The notes beneath the pieces were generated by a model. That model saw only the letters and a program-made list of their open reading frames with translations, was not told the DNA's origin and made no database searches. A DNA stretch of 64,000 nucleotides from Dryas octopetala. Lineage: Eukaryota > Streptophyta > Magnoliopsida > Rosales > Rosaceae. This document shows, piece by piece, positions 1 through 12,756 of the stretch (position 1 is the first letter of the stretch; each line of letters begins with the position of its first letter). The stretch spans positions 15,288,835 to 15,352,834 of the forward strand of contig OY992832.1 in assembly GCA_963921425.1 (NCBI GenBank), read 5' to 3'. A program made the position numbers and the translations under genes.

Positions 1-828
1 TAAACCCGAGACCGCAAAAACGGAGATCACAGCTGGGAGTCGGGCCCACCGAGGCCCAACTATACGCGTAGATATACGGCGTATGGGGTCGTATGTAGTG
101 GGCCGTAGAATGTTTGTGACCATGAGATTCCACCGACGGCCCCAAAAGTCTTGAAGTGACGTGGAAAGGTAAGGCTCGTTGAACTGTGGCTCCAGTTCAA
201 ACCCAAAAATGGCTCGAGCTGGGATTGCACTTAAGGCTAGGACAATTTCTAGACCAAAGTACATATGGAAACAGTACAAGGCCAAGATCACGTATGGGTG
301 TAAATGTTGTCTATGGTCATATGTACAAATGATCATACCCAAAAGCAAGGCTTTTATGGCCAGCAAAATTGACTTATTGGGCACTTTTGTGACTGTTTGA
401 CCAATTGGGTCCACAGATGTTCTTAGTTTTTTGGTGGATTGGTGAGATGGGTTTGTGTTATTTTGGGTGGTTAGGGGCTTGATATCTATATTTGGAGGTG
501 GGTTTTGTTTGATTTTGATGGGAAGGCAAGCTATGGCAATGAAATGAGAAAGTGATGGTGGGGGTGGTGATAAAGGACCAAGGTCAAAGGAGAAGAGGAG
601 GAGCTTGAAGATGCCAAGCCAAACTAGAAAGAAGGTAGTCGGTGCACCAAGATGGAATGAATGGAGATTCAAGGGGAGGATGATGAAGATGTAGAAGATG
701 GGGAGGAGAGAGAGGAGCCTCAACATGCCCTTTGGGATCAATCGTGCTACTATGTAGTAACAATAACATAGAGATGTGATGGTTAGGATCCATACCTTGA
801 TGAAGTTGTTGATTTCACCATCATCCAT
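1..828 (-). CDS. Wax-synthase-like O-acyltransferase (MBOAT_2 type), 5' part, runs off left edge
   Basis: One open frame of 276 codons reads from the ATG at 826-828 to base 1 without a stop, so the gene continues outside the window. Plant wax synthases and the related acyl-CoA:sterol O-acyltransferases are multipass ER membrane enzymes that esterify fatty acyl-CoA with an alcohol or sterol. The protein starts MDDGEINNFIKVW and has hydrophobic helices near residues 12-28, 36-55 and 65-80. A polar loop follows, then further helices around residues 155-200. The family signature FNEPYLSTSLQDFWGRRWN lies near residues 215-235 and is followed by RPTTYDPIR. The catalytic His expected in this family would lie beyond the edge. 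The N-terminal half looks intact. Two decayed relatives lie at 2,071-3,690 and 43,020-44,345, so this is probably a local tandem family. The acceptor alcohol cannot be told from sequence. Confidence 0.85.
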   Translation of the reverse strand, partial: MDDGEINNFIKVWILTITSLCYCYYIVARLIPKGMLRLLSLLPIFYIFIILPLNLHSFHLGAPTTFFLVWLGIFKLLLFSFDLGPLSPPPPSLSHFIAIACLPIKIKQNPPPNIDIKPLTTQNNTNPSHQSTKKLRTSVDPIGQTVTKVPNKSILLAIKALLLGMIICTYDHRQHLHPYVILALYCFHMYFGLEIVLALSAIPARAIFGFELEPQFNEPYLSTSLQDFWGRRWNLMVTNILRPTTYDPIRRISTRIVGPRWARLPAVISVFAVSGL

Positions 829-1171
829 TTCTTGATCTTAATTCCCTTTCTCTTCTTCTCCCTCAATTTCGTTGATGCAGCTGCTTCCCTAGATATATAA
901 GGATGTGGACATGTGGTTCGGCTCAAAGGGTTTACAATTATTCTATTAACTAAGGATTAGATGGATTTGGTAAGGTTGACTGATGATGAGGCAATGAATT
1001 ATATACTGAATTTTTTTTTTTTTTTATAGGACTCGAAAATCCATTTCCATTCATACCCAGTTGCACTTTTTCTCTTTTGTAGCTCCTAGTTGCTCTTTAT
1101 AGATTAATATATAAATAATTATGACAGTTTTCAACACATCCTAACATATTTCAAAACATTTATAAAAAGTG
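829..1171. other. Upstream region of the wax-synthase-like gene
   Basis: No coding signal. This is the 5' flank of the minus-strand gene at 1-828, with a CT-rich (minus strand GA-rich) leader near 845-870 and a T-run at about 1011-1026. No convincing TATA box was assigned. Confidence 0.4.
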
Positions 1172-1702
1172 GACAATGCTTGCCTCAGACCCTGTCTACT
1201 TGGCACAATCACAACCACTCATCTTTTTTTTTTTTTTAAGCCAAAAAACCTTTAACCCCAGTGAAAAAAACTTTTAACCCAACCCCTCCCCCCCCTCCCC
1301 CGGCCACCCTCCCCCTTCCCGCGCCAGTAACCTCCCCCCCTCTCTTTCCCCGCACTAGCAACCTCCCCCCAAGGGTTTAGGCTAGGGAGGAGGTCGTCAA
1401 TGCGGGGAAAGAGAAGGAGAGCTCGCCGGAGCTGGGAAAGAGAAGGAGGAGGTGGAGGGGTTACCGGCGCAGGGAAAGAAAGGGAGAGAGGGTGGTCGGT
1501 TTGGGTGGGGGAAGGGAGGAGGGTCCGAGCTACGTGATGGGGGGGGGGGAGGGGTTGGGTTAAGGGGTTTTTTTTTTTTTTTTTTTTGGGTTAAGGGGTT
1601 GTTTGGTTTTTTTTTTTTTAAAAGGAGAGAGATGAGTGGCTGTAACTGTGCCACGTAAACAAGGATTGAGGAGTTCCTCTATAGTCTGAGGCAAGCATTG
1701 TC
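1172..1702. mobile_element. Foldback MITE with 20-bp terminal inverted repeats
   Basis: The left end GGACAATGCTTGCCTCAGAC at about 1171 is matched by its inverse, reading GTCTGAGGCAAGCATTGTC, at 1684-1702. The inverted similarity continues inward (GGCACAatcACAaCCACTCATC on the left against the inverse at 1630-1656). The interior is also self-complementary and very C-rich on the left and G-rich on the right, so the whole 0.53 kb could fold back. No transposase is present. A target-site duplication could not be fixed because both flanks are A/T-rich. The short open frames inside are low complexity. Confidence 0.75.
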
Positions 1703-2070
1703 TTACATTTTTCTATTTCTTTAAAAAAAATCTAAAAAGTTAATTTCTTTTTATTTTCCAAAAAAATAAAGAAAAAGACAAGGCATGAAGGCCAGCACAT
1801 CGGTGCTGACAAAATATGGACCTCAAAATTTGTTATAATTTGAAAATTTCTTTAACCATCCAGCCAAACCAACTGGTAGTCTAGTACTAAGCTAGACCTC
1901 ATAAATTAAAAAAGCTTAACGGGGAAGACTTGAAACTCCATGCCTTAACCTACTCAATTAAAAGGGAATCTAAATGTCAGTAACCCCCAAGGCGCGCACC
2001 CCAAATAAATTTTGCACTGTACAATTAAACAGATGCATACAGCTTACGCACAATTTGCTCAACACCCAAC
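1703..2070. other. AT-rich intergenic stretch, nothing recognised
   Basis: Low-complexity AT-rich DNA between the MITE and the wax-synthase pseudogene. No ORF, RNA gene or repeat is supported. Confidence 0.3.
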
Positions 2071-3690
2071 CTAATTTTTTAATGGACCCATCAAATTTCT
2101 ACAACAAAATATGAACCCTGAAAACCCATTCCGCCGTGTGTTTTGAAGATGCCAAAATGGAGTATAATCAAAACAAAGTTGGATACTAAGAAAGATGCCA
2201 ACACGGCTGGAAGTGGGGCCCACTCGGCCCCCCAAGAATGTCTCTGTGGAGGACCTGACATGTTTATATACGGTGTGACGCATCATCTTGGTTAGCATGA
2301 GGTTCCACCGTCTACCCCAAAAATCTTGCAGTGATGTTGAAAGGTATGGCTCATCGGACGGTGATTCGAGCTTGACCCCAATAGTGGCTCGCATTATACC
2401 ATTGCCCAAGCCCACCATTATGTCCACAAAAAGATACAACATCATCAAGATGGTGGTGGTAGGTTGTTTTGCCACGAAAAGAATTGTCGTCTAGATTCTT
2501 TTTTTTTTTTGGCCAAGTGTCGTCTAGATTCAATAACCTCTTCTTGCTCTTCCTCGTCTTTTTCAACATTTTTCTTTATTTTCTGATCAGCTACAGGCGT
2601 CATCGTCATACAAATATCGCCGAAAGAGGAGAAGCATATGGTTGAATTTATGGTCTAGTTGTCGAATATGCGGTCGATCACCAGAAGAGGAGAAGTAACT
2701 GGTCGAATTTATGGTCTAGTACTTTATCGAATGTGTGGTCTACATATGATATATAAAGGGTATTTTGATCCGAACAAATGTAAAAAGGTAAAAAAAAACT
2801 TATTTGGGAGAAAATGATAAAAAAAAAGCTTATTGCATATTAAAAAGAGTTATTGAATTAAATTATTCATAATTTAGAGAGAGAAAAAAAGAAAGAAATG
2901 AACATGGGAGAGAGGGAGCAGCGGGTAAAAACATAAATAGTATTAAAGATGGACATGGGTGAATTATTTATTTTTAATTTTATTTAGATGTTTTGTTTGT
3001 TGAAAATATAAGCTGATGTATAGCTGTCAGTGCATGATTGGTTTTATAGTATTAAAGAATTAGTTTTTAGTCAGCCAATGTTTGGCTGACACGTGATATT
3101 AATTGTTTGAATAGAATTGGTTATGTTAGTGTTAGCAATTGGTTTCGTTAGTCGCCTTAATCATTTTTGTATAAAAGCTATAAGCTTGTTCATTGATTGT
3201 AACACAACGTTCATTTTAATAGAATTACATTTTGTTCACTCAAGCTTTTCTTCTTTTCTCTCTTTCTGGTAGCTCGAGAGACTCTGTGATCATTGTTTAA
3301 CAAAAGGTACTTTAGCTAAACTAAATTTTGGGGGAATCGAATCCTTCACTGTTTCCTAATCTTCATCACCACTTGAGCTAATCTCTAAGGTTTATGTTTG
3401 TATTATTTTGGATGGTTAAGGGTTTTTCAATATTAATTCATTTGGAGGGGATTTTAGACGTGAGTGTTGTTTAATTTTGATGGGAATATGTATGTGCAAG
3501 CTATGGAAATGAAATGAAAAAGTGTTAATGGTTGGGGCGGTGATAAAGGACCACGGTCAAAGGACAATGAGGAGGAGTTTGAAGATGCCAAGCCAAACTA
3601 GGAAGAAGGTAGTGGGTGGTGCACCAAGGTGGAATGAATGGGGATGATGGGAGGATGATGAAGAGGTAGAAGTTGGGGAGGCGCGCGAGA
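2071..3690 (-). pseudogene. Wax-synthase-like pseudogene, split and degraded
   Basis: Two pieces in the same order and strand as the intact gene at 1-828. The N-terminal piece (about 3,418-3,690) still encodes fragments of the IFYxFIILPLNLHSFHLGAP and FFLVWLGIFKLLL region but is frameshifted. The second piece (2,071-2,475) keeps the family signature EPYLSTSLQDFWGRRWNLM and TVYKHVRS, then loses homology. The DNA between them includes an LTR-like insert (2,998-3,302) and AT-rich filler. Frameshifts, missing helices and the insert make a functional product unlikely. The same N-terminal piece lies downstream of TNL2 at 43,020-44,345, so this pseudogene was part of the unit that was duplicated together with the TNL gene. 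Confidence 0.75.
2998..3302 (+). mobile_element. Possible solo LTR (short, Copia or TRIM-like)
   Basis: The segment begins TGTTGAAAATATAAG and ends TTGTTTAACA, giving TG...CA ends. It contains a TATAAAAG box near 3171 followed by a transcript-like T-rich and pyrimidine-rich region, an arrangement typical of a small plant LTR. The 5-bp flanks (TTGTT left, AAAGG right) do not match, so this stays tentative. Confidence 0.3.
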
Positions 3691-3948
3691 TTGTATATGG
3701 ATTTTTACTATTTTACAAGTCCGGATTGCATATGGATTTTTATTTTTTCATTGATAAAAGTGGATTTATATATTCACTAGAAGGAAAGCCCAAATATTGC
3801 CATTAATTACAACTGTAATACACACAAATAAGTTAAATAACAACAAACAAAGTTCAACATAAAATAACCCAAACAAACCAACAGAAAAAACCAAAAGTTC
3901 AATAGTCACATAACCTAGAACAGGCCCAAAACACAGTAATTAACTAGC

Positions 3949-4338
3949 TTAAGCAGCAGCAACTTGGAAATTGCGTAGTTCTTCTGGCACTTGTTCAATT
4001 CGTGAGCAGCCTGAGAGGTCTAAATGTTTCAAAGATGTCAAAGTAGAAATGACGCTTGTAAGACTGAGAAGCTCCTTGCAGTCTCTCAGGCTTAAAAAGG
4101 TCAGGCCGCTCAAGCGATGGATTGACATGGGCAGCTCCTTTATAGCCGTCTCGTCTAAATGAAGCTCCTGCAAAGTTTTCATGTTGTTTCCCACAATCTC
4201 CGGAAACACTTTGAGTTTCGAACATCCTGAGAGCTTAAGAACTTGGAGAAACTTCAAGTTGCAGATGGAGTCGGGAAGGCTCTCCAGACTTTCGCACTCT
4301 GTAAGATCCAGTACTTTTAGCTCTTTCAAAGAAAGCAG
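3949..4338 (-). CDS. TNL1 exon 4: LRR C-terminal part
   Basis: 130 codons including the stop. The acceptor is ...TGCAG before CTGCTTTCTTTG. It encodes plant LRRs of the LxxLxxLxLSGCxxLxxLP type. Compared with exon 4 of TNL2 it lacks a block corresponding to about two LRRs (after LKVLDL) and has a shorter, altered tail ending FQVAAA. The remaining repeats read ESLESLPDSICNL, LSGCSKLKVFPEIV, ETAIKELPMSIHRLSGL and SVISTLTSLKHLDLSGC. Confidence 0.8.
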   Translation of the reverse strand: MLSLKELKVLDLTECESLESLPDSICNLKFLQVLKLSGCSKLKVFPEIVGNNMKTLQELHLDETAIKELPMSIHRLSGLTFLSLRDCKELLSLTSVISTLTSLKHLDLSGCSRIEQVPEELRNFQVAAA

Positions 4339-4750
4339 CTGCATGCATGCATGTTTCGAAATTAAAAAGAATAATATTAAATAGACCAAATTAATTAATA
4401 AACATTCGAAAGCATGAATGAAGTAAATTAACATATATAATCGATCTTACACTTTCATTCGATAGCTGTTTAATGCGGCCTTTAGGCATTTTGAGTTCAA
4501 CAAGTTGATCTAGTTGAAAACTTGAGGGCAGAGATTCTAAAGGACAACTGTGCCATTCAAAAAGCCGTAACTTTTTCGAAAGAGACAAAGATTCAAGCTT
4601 CCATCCAGAAAATTTCACATTACGAATCTTGAACAATCTTAAATTCTCCATCTTTGAGAACGGATCAGCCTTCAACTTTATCTCATCTTCATTTGCATGC
4701 AAGTTTAAGAATATGCCTTCAACAGCATTTGTTCCCTTCACCAAAACCAA

Positions 4751-4793
<43 letters not shown>

Positions 4794-7700
4794 TATGCCT
4801 GTATCCTTCCACTATGCTTAGCTAGTCAATCAAATAGTATTAATTAGTACGTATATTAGTATTGGAATTTTATATATGCATATATGGCTTCATCATTTAA
4901 TTACACTTTATTGGATTTCCCAAAATTGTAATAGAAAGTCGATGGTTTCAATAAAATTTTGTTCTTTGAGGTCTTTTCGATCTTTCTTTTTCTGCATAAG
5001 TGGGCCCCATTCTATATATATATATATATATGATTATATATTTATATGTGGTATAACTAGAATTAGTCAATGTCTTACCTTATTATCTGTGAGTACATAG
5101 CGAGCATCATGACAAAGCCACGTCTTGTTGTTGCTTCCTAACTCATCATAAGCATCCTCATAATTAATCCACAACCTGCTGCGTTTTCCGGGGTCATTAG
5201 AAGATTCTTGACGGACAATATGCCAACCCATTTGCTGTAGTAAATCATGCATCCACAGTTTATTTCCTTCAATTACTTCGAGTAGAGATTTACCAATGAG
5301 GGTACTAATGCCGTTTTCTGGATAAAAGTTAGCTAAAATCCTTTTCACACGTTGTTGTTCCTCCCCCCTGAAGAAACATGCAATGTCCAAAAAGATTTTC
5401 TTATCCGTATCCTTTAGTCCATGATAGCTTAATTGAAGCACACCAAAAATTTCATGGTCAGGATCATCAGCAAGTCTAACCAATGCTTCTTCCCATTGCG
5501 TTACGTTTTTCCCATTCAAGTCGGTACCCACAACTTCAACAGCCAAAGGAAGCCCAGCGGCATATTTCACAAACCTGTTCACCAGCTCTTTATATTCATC
5601 TGGAGCACTGCCTTTCTTGAAGGCTTTCAGACATAAGAGCTTAAAAGCTTCATCCTCTTTCAGTTTCTCAACCTCATAAATGTTTTCATTTTGTACTCCA
5701 CATTTCTTCAATGTGTCGTAATCTCTAGTTGTGATAATCACTCTACTCCCTTGACCCAACCAAGGAATATAACTATCCCCTTTAGCATCCTTTCTAGGTA
5801 CTAAATCTGTAATTTGTTTTAATTTGTCAATATCGTCAAGAATGATGAGCACCTTTTTGCTACGCAGTCTTTTCCCTAATTGGATTCTCCACAAGTCTTC
5901 AGTCTGTATATTTGCATTTTCATCCAGCAAGCTTTCATAAAGATACTTCTGCAAGTCAACTATACCATGTTTTTCGGATTCCGCTCGAACATTCGCAACA
6001 AAGGCTCCAGCTTCAAATTTGTCATGGATCCTTTTGAAAATTTCTTGTGCCATAGTTGTTTTACCAGATCCCCCCATCCCCCAAATCCCTATGATGCGAA
6101 TATCATCCGACTTTAAATCCAAGTGTTTATCCACCTTCTGTATACGAGAATCCATTCCAACTAAATCCTTGTTTGCAGTTAAGAATGTGTAGTTCAATGT
6201 CTTTGAAATCCGTCGGACTATTTTCTCAACAACTCTTGATTCATAACTGTAAAAAGGATACGAATAATTTGATGTAAGCAACCATACGTTGTGAATAAAA
6301 AAGAAAATTACAAAATTCCAAATGTGCCAAATATGTAAACATAACAACTTTTGAGACTAGGCTAAGGTTTTTGAGTCCTTCTACTTAGTTTGATCCGTCA
6401 CAAGCCAGGCTCGCCCGTTTTAGATCTTATTTCATTCAACTCGGTCCTCTTAGCAAAACTTAATATCATCCAATGTTGTTTGACTATTGAGTTTTTTTTG
6501 TGAAAAGAGCCTTAATTAAATACATTTAATATGTTTTCCAAGAACAAAATACATTTAATATACAAGTAATATAGAGGCTTTAATTTTAGGAGCAATTCTT
6601 GGGTAGGGCTGCCTGACCACGTGTATTGTACGATCATTCTTTACTATGACGCCATGTATACTGTTTATTTTTAAAAAACTATACATTTTACTTAAAATAA
6701 GCATAGACATGTGAACATATATATAATTAGAGATCTTACAAGACTTAACTAACCTACCGAAAAATCTCTCACTTTTTAACCTTTGTCTTGTACGATCATG
6801 TGTATTGTACGATCATTCTTTACTACAACGTCATGTATACTGTTTATTTTAAAAAAACTATAAATTTTACTTAAAATAAACATATACATGTGAACATATA
6901 TATAATTAGAGATCTTACAAAACACAAGAGTACAAGACACAACTAACCTACCGAAAAATCTCACTTTTTAACCTTTGTCTTTTTTTTTTTTGGTTTGGTT
7001 AAGGAAAAAAAGACTCATTAATTAATTTAGAAAATTAGGATTAATTACCCATGCAATATCAATAGTTTTTCAACAAAACAGTAAGACATTTTGAATTATG
7101 TCATAAATCAATTTGATATCACTACAAGAAAAATGTCGATAGATATCAGTCGTGGACTGATATCTATTTGGGTAGCCGTCTGATATAGGGTGTCGTGATA
7201 TCTAATGTATGGTATTTTAGATATCAGTTTTAAACTGATATGTAAACATTGTTTATTATATCATTTTTCTTTTTCAACCTGATATCCTAAATACAAAATG
7301 GATATCCAATTTGATATTATTTCTGATATCTATAAAATCCAAGTACCAACAGAATTGGTAAATAGATATCGTATTGGATACTAATACTGACATATAACTC
7401 GATAGCAATATCAGGTTTGAGGTAGAATATGATATAAAATTATAGTATCAATATCAGGTCTATAGTAGAATCTGATATATATAATCTTGATATCAATATC
7501 AGGTATGGAATAGGTTCTGATATCTAAATATTGTTTTTATATCAGATATGAGACAGAACCTGATATCAAAGCGTTATAAAATATCAATTATTCACCACTA
7601 CAAAATAGCAATCAGACAACGGATTTTCACCGTTGTCTGAGTTTATAATTTACCGTCGTCTAATCGAGTGATGTCTATTCATACCCCCAATAGACAACGG

Positions 7701-10700
7701 ATAAAATCCGTTGTCCTGGTGCACCTACACAACGGTTATAGATGTACCACCGTTGTATATATAACCTTTAAAATCAATGATTTGAAGGATACCGTTGTTG
7801 AGTGCCAATTTAAACATCGGTTTATATATAATAACCGATGTGTATATATATGTTAAACAACGGTTACCTTATGTAAATCATGAGTTTTACAACTATTTTA
7901 GATACAAACACGAGGTGAAATACCCATGAAGACAACGATTTATTGATAATAACCGTTGTGTAGGCTATTGAAAATAGGTATACTGCCATGTCTATAGGTC
8001 TTTCATACTACGGTGTTTACATGAAACCGTTGTATGAATGCATTAAAAACATCAGGTTTTAACCATATAACCGTTGTATATACTTATTTGGTACATCGGT
8101 TTTGAGTTAGAAACTGTTGTATGAAGGCATTTAGCACAATGGCTTTTTAAGGTTTGTATTGTATGCTTATGGATTAGACAATGGTTTCTGATATTGAACA
8201 ATTGTAAGTTAAGGGTATAGACCACGCTTTTGATCGAAAAACTGTTGTATAACGTGCCTGTTTACATCTATTTTAAGAAGCTCCCAATTGTCTTTGACCA
8301 CAATGCAATTATAAACAAAGATGCACAATCTGATGAGATAGATTGTTTTGGTACAACCATTGTTCCAAATTAATTCCTTTCATAATTAACATTCCTAATA
8401 AATTATACATTTACAAAATACCATTTACAATAATAAAGAATTGAAATTTATAAAGTACCAAATAATATAAAATATTTCAAGGTAGTAATTGTATATATGC
8501 CTTAACCCAATTCCATTTACAAAACCAACCATGCCATACACAAAAATCCTCCATATATGCCTTTCCAAAATATCAAGCATCAATCTAATCTACCAAATTG
8601 CTGCCATATATCAAAAATATTATCCAGCAAAGCTAGCCTATCAATCATTAATATCCCCAAGCTAATCTAACAAAGTAATCAATCATATATATACTCCAAG
8701 CTAGTCTAACTAAACACAAGGCCTACAAAATCAAGTCAAAAAGGTGTCATATATGCAATAATCCAACATTAGTCTACATATACTGCCCCACAAAGTTTGC
8801 CCATTTAGCCCGGACTTCATTGATATCTAGCTTCTTGGGTATAAGTGTTGTCCTTCCTCCGCTCCCACTGAAACAAGGCAAAAAATGGAGTACTAATTAA
8901 CCCAAAATGCAGACAGTCCAGTAGAAAGAAAAAAAATAAAGAATATGCCCAATAAGGAAATATAATATATGATAAAATTAAAACTTCTACTCATTAATTG
9001 CTTCGCATAGAATGAACAACTTGTACCTGCATTGCAAGATATTGAGGACAATATCATTAGGATCAACTGCACATGACCATTCTGCACAACCCATGTCCTC
9101 TCTTCTTCCTCATTTCATAAACAAAAGCATCAATTTCCATTTCCCATATTGTTCAAAGGCACATAATAATCCTCCTACAATTGAGTAGGAAAATAAAGCA
9201 AATGAATTCTTTCACTTAACAAAAAAAATCAATAAAGCAATAAGAAACCATATCATTTCCAAAAAAGCAATAAAATAATGGAACTCACTGCCACAGCATG
9301 TTTTACCAAATTGTAAAATATTATAAGATGAAGAGATCATTCTCTAAAGCACACAGTAGTGAATGACTTATTAAAAAAAATGAGTCATTATATCCAAAAG
9401 AATAAAAACAGTATATGAAGCAATATGGTTCCTTTACCTTCTTTACAATCTTGTTCACACTTTCTTTTTGCTTGATTCCCACTATAATGGCCAATAAGTT
9501 TGTTGATGACTTTGAGTTCTAAACAAAAGGAGTGCAGACTGCAGAGCATACATCAACATTCAAATCACAGTGAGCAGTAAAAAATTGCATTACTTACAAC
9601 CCTATTCAGTGCATATCCACTGTAAATGCAGCTAAATGAGATTAAATTAAACCCAAGTATCAAATTCTCAGGCACCCTAAAAAGTTATATTATCACTACA
9701 ATCAACATATAAATATTGGCTCACCTTTTTATGGGCCCCATAATTGTTGCAGTCTGCAGAAAATGTACTCTCATCAGTAAGTAATTAAAATAACCAAAAA
9801 AATAGGTGCTAACAACATCTTACTTTCTAGTAATAGAACCTCATTAAATCACATTACTTCTACATGGCTATTTGGCAAGGAAACATCATCGTTTAGTACT
9901 TGGATTTAACCAAAATTTAGACTTCTAAGCTGTACTCTGGGCTTGCAAAGCTACAATATTTGGGGGGGCAGAAAAAAAAAAAAAAAAAAAAACAAAGTAC
10001 AGATTACTTTGTAAAGCAACATGAAAATTTTACAAACAGTCGGAAATAAACCTATACAAAGAAGAATTACATGATCTTAGCTGCATTTGCAGTACATGTA
10101 CAAATAATTTTGGGATAACTAAACAAAACCATCATAAAAATCCAGAGATTTAAGGTCTGATGGGTAAATAAAATTGGAGAAAAAAAAAAACAGAAATAAA
10201 TAAAAATTGCAGATTACCTTCAAATGAGATCCTAGAGCAATCAACCTACACACAATCCGTTAAGAAACCAAATGATTCAACTGAAATCTGAAACCCAAAA
10301 ACCAAACTAAGAAGCAAAATTATAGGCCTCGACCCTAGATGATATATTGATAATATTCCAGCATTAAACCTTCATGCATTCTCATTAATATATGCCCATA
10401 GTATACCCATAGAAAACAAGCATACATTTACAATCACTACAAGAAAACTGAGCAATGGCAACCTACTTTTTACCAACTCTTTTGGACACTAACCAACCAT
10501 TTAGAGTTGCACAAGGGATTACCAACGCTGCAGCAACACTTAAGCCAAAGGATGCAGCAACAATGGCAGATTGATACTCACAAAGATGAAGGCAATTAAA
10601 GGACCTATATAAACTTGTTCTTACTTATCAATCATCTCATTTCCTGAAATAAGATGTACAATGCTAACAGTAAACATCTAAAAAAAAGAGAAATCATAAA

Positions 10701-12689
10701 GAAAGTTAGACCATTACAAAGAAACACATGCAAAAGAACTGAGCATGATTTTGGGGCTGTTTCTCTTGTTCTCCTTTTCTTCTTTTCTACTACATCTTCT
10801 TTGGGATTAAGTCTCAAAGAATGTTGAACAATTTAAATTCAGTTTTCGTATTGAATTCAGATACTCAGCCCAAAAAATTAACTTGAACATCTATATACTA
10901 AATAATGTCATTATGGAAATAAAAAGTCTGGTCATCGGGAGTGAGAGCAAACAGAGATGATTGGAGGGACACAATTATGCACCAATTTAACAAAGAAACA
11001 TCACATCATCATTAACCATGAGGTGAGCTACCAGAGAGTACTACTTGATCAAACCTTGATCCCATGGAATGTGAATTATGATAGTGATGACTCTATCAAT
11101 CTTTATGCCTTACCAGTTATTGAATCAACTAGTTGACTCTAAAACACTTGCTATGTGGTCTTATACACTATTATAATCCTTGATAATTTTGCATATTTAC
11201 AGAATTTGAACAATGTGAAACTTAAGAGTAACAATGGCAAATTGATACTCACAAAGATGAAGGCAATTAAAGGACCTATGTAAACTTGTTCTTGCTTATC
11301 AATCATGCCATATCCTGAAGTAAGATGTACAATGCTAACATTAAATGGAAACACAAAGCTGTACTTGCTAAAAAAGTCACCCAAGACAAGTAAAGTCATC
11401 CAAGCCACCACCAACAAGAGCATGGTGCAAAGCACACAGCTGTACCTGCTAAAAAAAGAAGGAAAACGATTATGGTAATCAGAAGAGGTAAAACCAGTTA
11501 AGAAAATCAAGAAAACATCACACTATTCAAGATGCAAAAAAAAAAAAAAAGCACAAATGATGGCATAATTACTTCAAGCTTTGCAGAATCTTGAATGTTG
11601 TTGACTTAGAATCTCGTTGTCAACAAACCCTGTTGCCAAAGCAATTTTGGCTTCTTCTTTGCCTACAAAAGAAGCATCAAACAATAAACATACTCTTATG
11701 TCATCCTCATCACTACATATATACCCAAAACTGAAATAAAATTCATACTTCCTCTGCATATGCTTATCCCAAATAGAAATTAAAAACTGAAACCTTGCAC
11801 AAATCATACCCCAAAACTGAAACCCAAAAATCAAAATAGAAATTTAAAAACTCATGATAGGATTTCCTTACCTCAAGCAAGCACAATCAACAGCCTATAC
11901 CAAAAATATAAAATTAACACATAAAAACTACACAGAAAACTAAGTTAAAAACTGTTAAATAAAGAAAAGAATTGAGGAATAAGAAAACAACACCAAATAT
12001 GGTGGTGACAGTAGGGCGGTGGGTCGCATCAGTTCCTGTAGAAACATTAAATGAAAATGAAATTTTTTATATTACAAACATAAATAATAGAAACCCAAAG
12101 AACTAAAAAAAAAAAAACAAAACACAAACCAGTATATATGCTCCTGTTGTTATAATATAACTGCAATAACTAATAAGTATATATGGATCTGAAAAAAAAG
12201 TTATTTTTAAATGGATGGCACTCAATCTAGGAAAATATCATAACAAGAGAAATAAGAAGCAGCAAAAATGCTTACGCTGCCCATTGCACCCCATAGCTAG
12301 CAAATACTGAGGAAATGGGAGTCTCCGAATCTATGGCAGAAAAACATATTTACATCAAAATAAAAATTAAAAAGAGAACACCAAGTTTTTTTTATCTAAC
12401 CATCACACTCAAAACACGAACAGGGAACCCTTGTTAGGCAAATCAGTTTTGTTTTTTCCAGACCATCATAGACCACAAAAGCCCCAAACACCCCAACTCT
12501 CTTAACCCTAAAATTGCAAAATCGATTTAAGTTTTGAAAACCCTAACCTGTCACAAGAAAGAACGCACCAAATAGAAGCTTCCTTCAAGCTCAGATCCAC
12601 AATGCTCCATCTTTGGAGTTCCATTTTTACGCTTCAGAGAGAGGGAGGGAGGGAGGGAGGGAGAGGGAGATAGAGAGAGAAAAAGAGAG

Positions 12690-12756
<67 letters not shown>

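Noticed and set aside
2998-3302. Certain solo LTR insertion
   Set aside because: TG...CA ends and a TATA box are present but the flanking 5-bp sequences differ, so it is kept only as a low-confidence feature.
10436-10470. A fourth CACTA end (CACTACAAGAAAACTGAGC) inside CACTA-B
   Set aside because: No inverted partner or TSD was found within the window; it may be a remnant of a partial insertion.
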